Positions 37,907 through 38,841 of a stretch of 38,841 nucleotides of DNA are shown here, one piece after another (position 1 is the stretch's first letter; every line of letters starts with the position of its first letter). The notes beneath the pieces are model-generated. The model worked only from the letters and a program-made list of their open reading frames with translations. It did no database searches and was not told the origin of the DNA. This DNA is from Melioribacter roseus (lineage in GTDB: Bacteria > Bacteroidota > Ignavibacteria > Ignavibacteriales > Melioribacteraceae): contig DYLP01000025.1 of NCBI GenBank assembly GCA_020722005.1, forward strand, positions 1 through 38,841. The letters are read 5' to 3'. A program made the translations under genes and the position numbers.

Positions 37907-38697
37907 CTAGAACCGATAACTCAGAGACAAGGACTGCAAATTTGTTTTTACTTCAACTGATTTAAAAGAAAATAATGTTGTGATTACACCGGCTACTAGA
38001 CAAGTTATACCAACAATCGATTTTCGTGTTTTGGAGGATTCAAGTTCTGATGAATCGAAATTTTTATCAAACTTTTTTTGAAAGTCAATTGTCTTTTGTA
38101 TATCACTTGCGGAAGAAAAATTATCCAATGCTAATGTAAAAGACGCAACACTAATAGCTAATAATGGAATATATGGATATTCATACTTTTTATGAAATGT
38201 GGGTATTAATTCATCTGTAATTGGAATTGGTGTTCTAGATAATTGTAATAAATTTAAATTTTCTTTCCATATACCAACTTTATTTTTTTGTGCTCGTTCT
38301 TGTTCTTCGATAAGTTTAGAATAATAATCCTTATTTACATCTGGTAATAATATGGCGTAACCATTTGATAGAAATCGACTTGCCAAATCAGATTTTGAAA
38401 AAGCATAAGAGATATAAGCTATTGCCGAAATAGTTCCGTCATCATTTTTTTTAAAAACTCAAAATCAAATTTACGATCAAGTAATAATCTCGTTTCCCAT
38501 TTCAATATCTCATCTGCTAGATTAGATAATATTATGTTTGTATCATTTAGAGCTGGCACAAACAATCCATATAATTTGACTTTCACGTTGTTATCCAACT
38601 CAAACAAATTTGTTTCTAAAATTTTGGTGATACGATATCTTTGACCGATAGTAAACGTAAAGGAAAAAAAGAATAAAATTAGAATTTTTGATTTCAT
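37907..38697 (-). pseudogene. Frameshifted staphylococcal-nuclease-like protein with membrane tail
   Basis: Two overlapping frames join into one protein at an A8 run (minus strand; T8 at 38445-38452). The first half (from ATG 38697, with a GAGGT site) has a signal peptide and 'YRITKILETNLFELDNNVKV', 'KLYGLFVPAL'. It ends with a stop 23 nt later. After a -1 shift it continues 'KKNDDGTISAIAYISYAFSK', 'LASRFLSNGYAILLP' and 'AQKNKVGIW'. This order is that of SNase/thermonuclease domains. The usual catalytic Arg-Glu-Arg set is not seen: DGDT is ETNL, RLIGIDxPE is KLYGLFVPA, YGR is DDGT. Two hydrophobic helices follow. It could be a pseudogene, a sequencing indel, or a frameshifting gene, since T TTA AAA and A AAA AAA slippery heptamers are in the right phase. 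Confidence 0.75.
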
Positions 38698-38726
38698 TTT
38701 TACCTCTATTATTGGCAAACTAATAT

Positions 38727-38762
38727 CACGCGCTTCAGCCGCAGCGAGCCGAGCGAAGCGTG
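38727..38762. other. GC-rich hairpin upstream of the SNase-like gene
   Basis: A 36-bp stretch much richer in G and C than its surroundings forms a stem cgcttc (38731-38736) / gaagcg (38755-38760), extended past a 2-base bulge by cacg/tg pairs. It lies between the stop of the partial gene at the window edge and the start of the SNase-like gene. A similar 'gagcgagcgaagc' string is at 119-131. It may be a terminator or part of an attC-like site. Confidence 0.5.
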
Positions 38763-38790
38763 TCGTCTGGATGCACTTGTTGTACAAACA

Positions 38791-38841
38791 TTATCGTTTC
38801 CACTCAATATGGTCGTTAATGTGATGCTTTTCAAATGTTTC
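38791..38841 (-). CDS. Partial gene, C-terminal end only
   Basis: Reading in from the window edge on the minus strand, 16 codons (ETFEKHHINDHIEWKR) run to a TAA stop at 38791-38793. Nothing indicates the family. The reading is supported only by its plausible composition and by a structured spacer immediately downstream. Confidence 0.4.
   Translation of the reverse strand, partial: ETFEKHHINDHIEWKR

Overview
The window reads as ordinary bacterial chromosome from an AT-rich member of the Bacteroidota/Chlorobiota/Ignavibacteriota group. Ignavibacteria (Melioribacter or Ignavibacterium-like) fit best. This is an inference from gene content and protein style: a secreted fibronectin-III-like protein with the 'ITWKTSSEVNLSHFEIER' pattern common in that group, PurS/PurQ, a FusA2-type GTPase, and an exopolysaccharide BY-kinase beside an SLBB protein. 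Shine-Dalgarno sequences (AGGAGG) and TTGACA/TATATT promoters are plainly visible. TTG and GTG start codons are frequent. No tRNA, rRNA, CRISPR array, intact insertion sequence or phage gene was seen.

Layout. 1-232: G/T-rich degenerate repeats, then the terminator of the groES-groEL operon, which is transcribed leftwards from a TTGACA/TATATT promoter overlapped by a perfect CIRCE operator. 2329-12873 (minus strand): a long tight series ybaB-recR-methyltransferase-two NTF2-like lipoproteins-ftsX-SLBB protein-BY-kinase-UDP-xylose synthase, then plsY-htrA-purB. Many junctions overlap by 1-4 nt. 12986-19441 (plus strand): psd-pssA-purS-purQ-tatA-gatA, then sucD-ndk-lipoprotein. 19539-23391 (minus): tgt-yajC-speB-nfeD. 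23398-24187: an AT-rich stretch of about 790 bp with no intact gene and a few protein-like fragments. 24188-35955 (minus): ytxH-like, DUF948-like, fusA2, then a terminator, then HIT-glycerate kinase-thyX-folA-mutL-acyl-CoA mutase-UbiA-CNNM transporter. 36076-37059: maf and a small secreted Fn-III protein. 37246-38841: three orphan minus-strand genes separated by structured spacers. This is the only clearly accessory part.

How the genes fit together. Most are housekeeping: chaperonin, purine synthesis, phospholipid synthesis (PlsY, Psd, PssA), tRNA modification and charging (Tgt, GatA), repair (RecR, MutL), thymidylate and folate (ThyX, FolA), protein export (YajC, TatA) and envelope quality control (HtrA, NfeD). 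A small exopolysaccharide module (SLBB export protein, Wzz/BY-kinase, UDP-xylose synthase) is the main specialised pathway.

I did not find a convincing new multi-gene system. The leads most worth checking are: (i) a staphylococcal-nuclease-like gene split by a -1 shift at a slippery A8 run, with its catalytic residues apparently gone; (ii) a mutase of the methylmalonyl-CoA mutase family carrying the Phe/Gln pair of isobutyryl-CoA mutases; (iii) a lipoprotein whose only sensible start appears to be AUU; (iv) two similar 83-90 bp palindromic elements; (v) a cassette-like arrangement at the right end; and (vi) an EF-G paralogue lacking the catalytic histidine.
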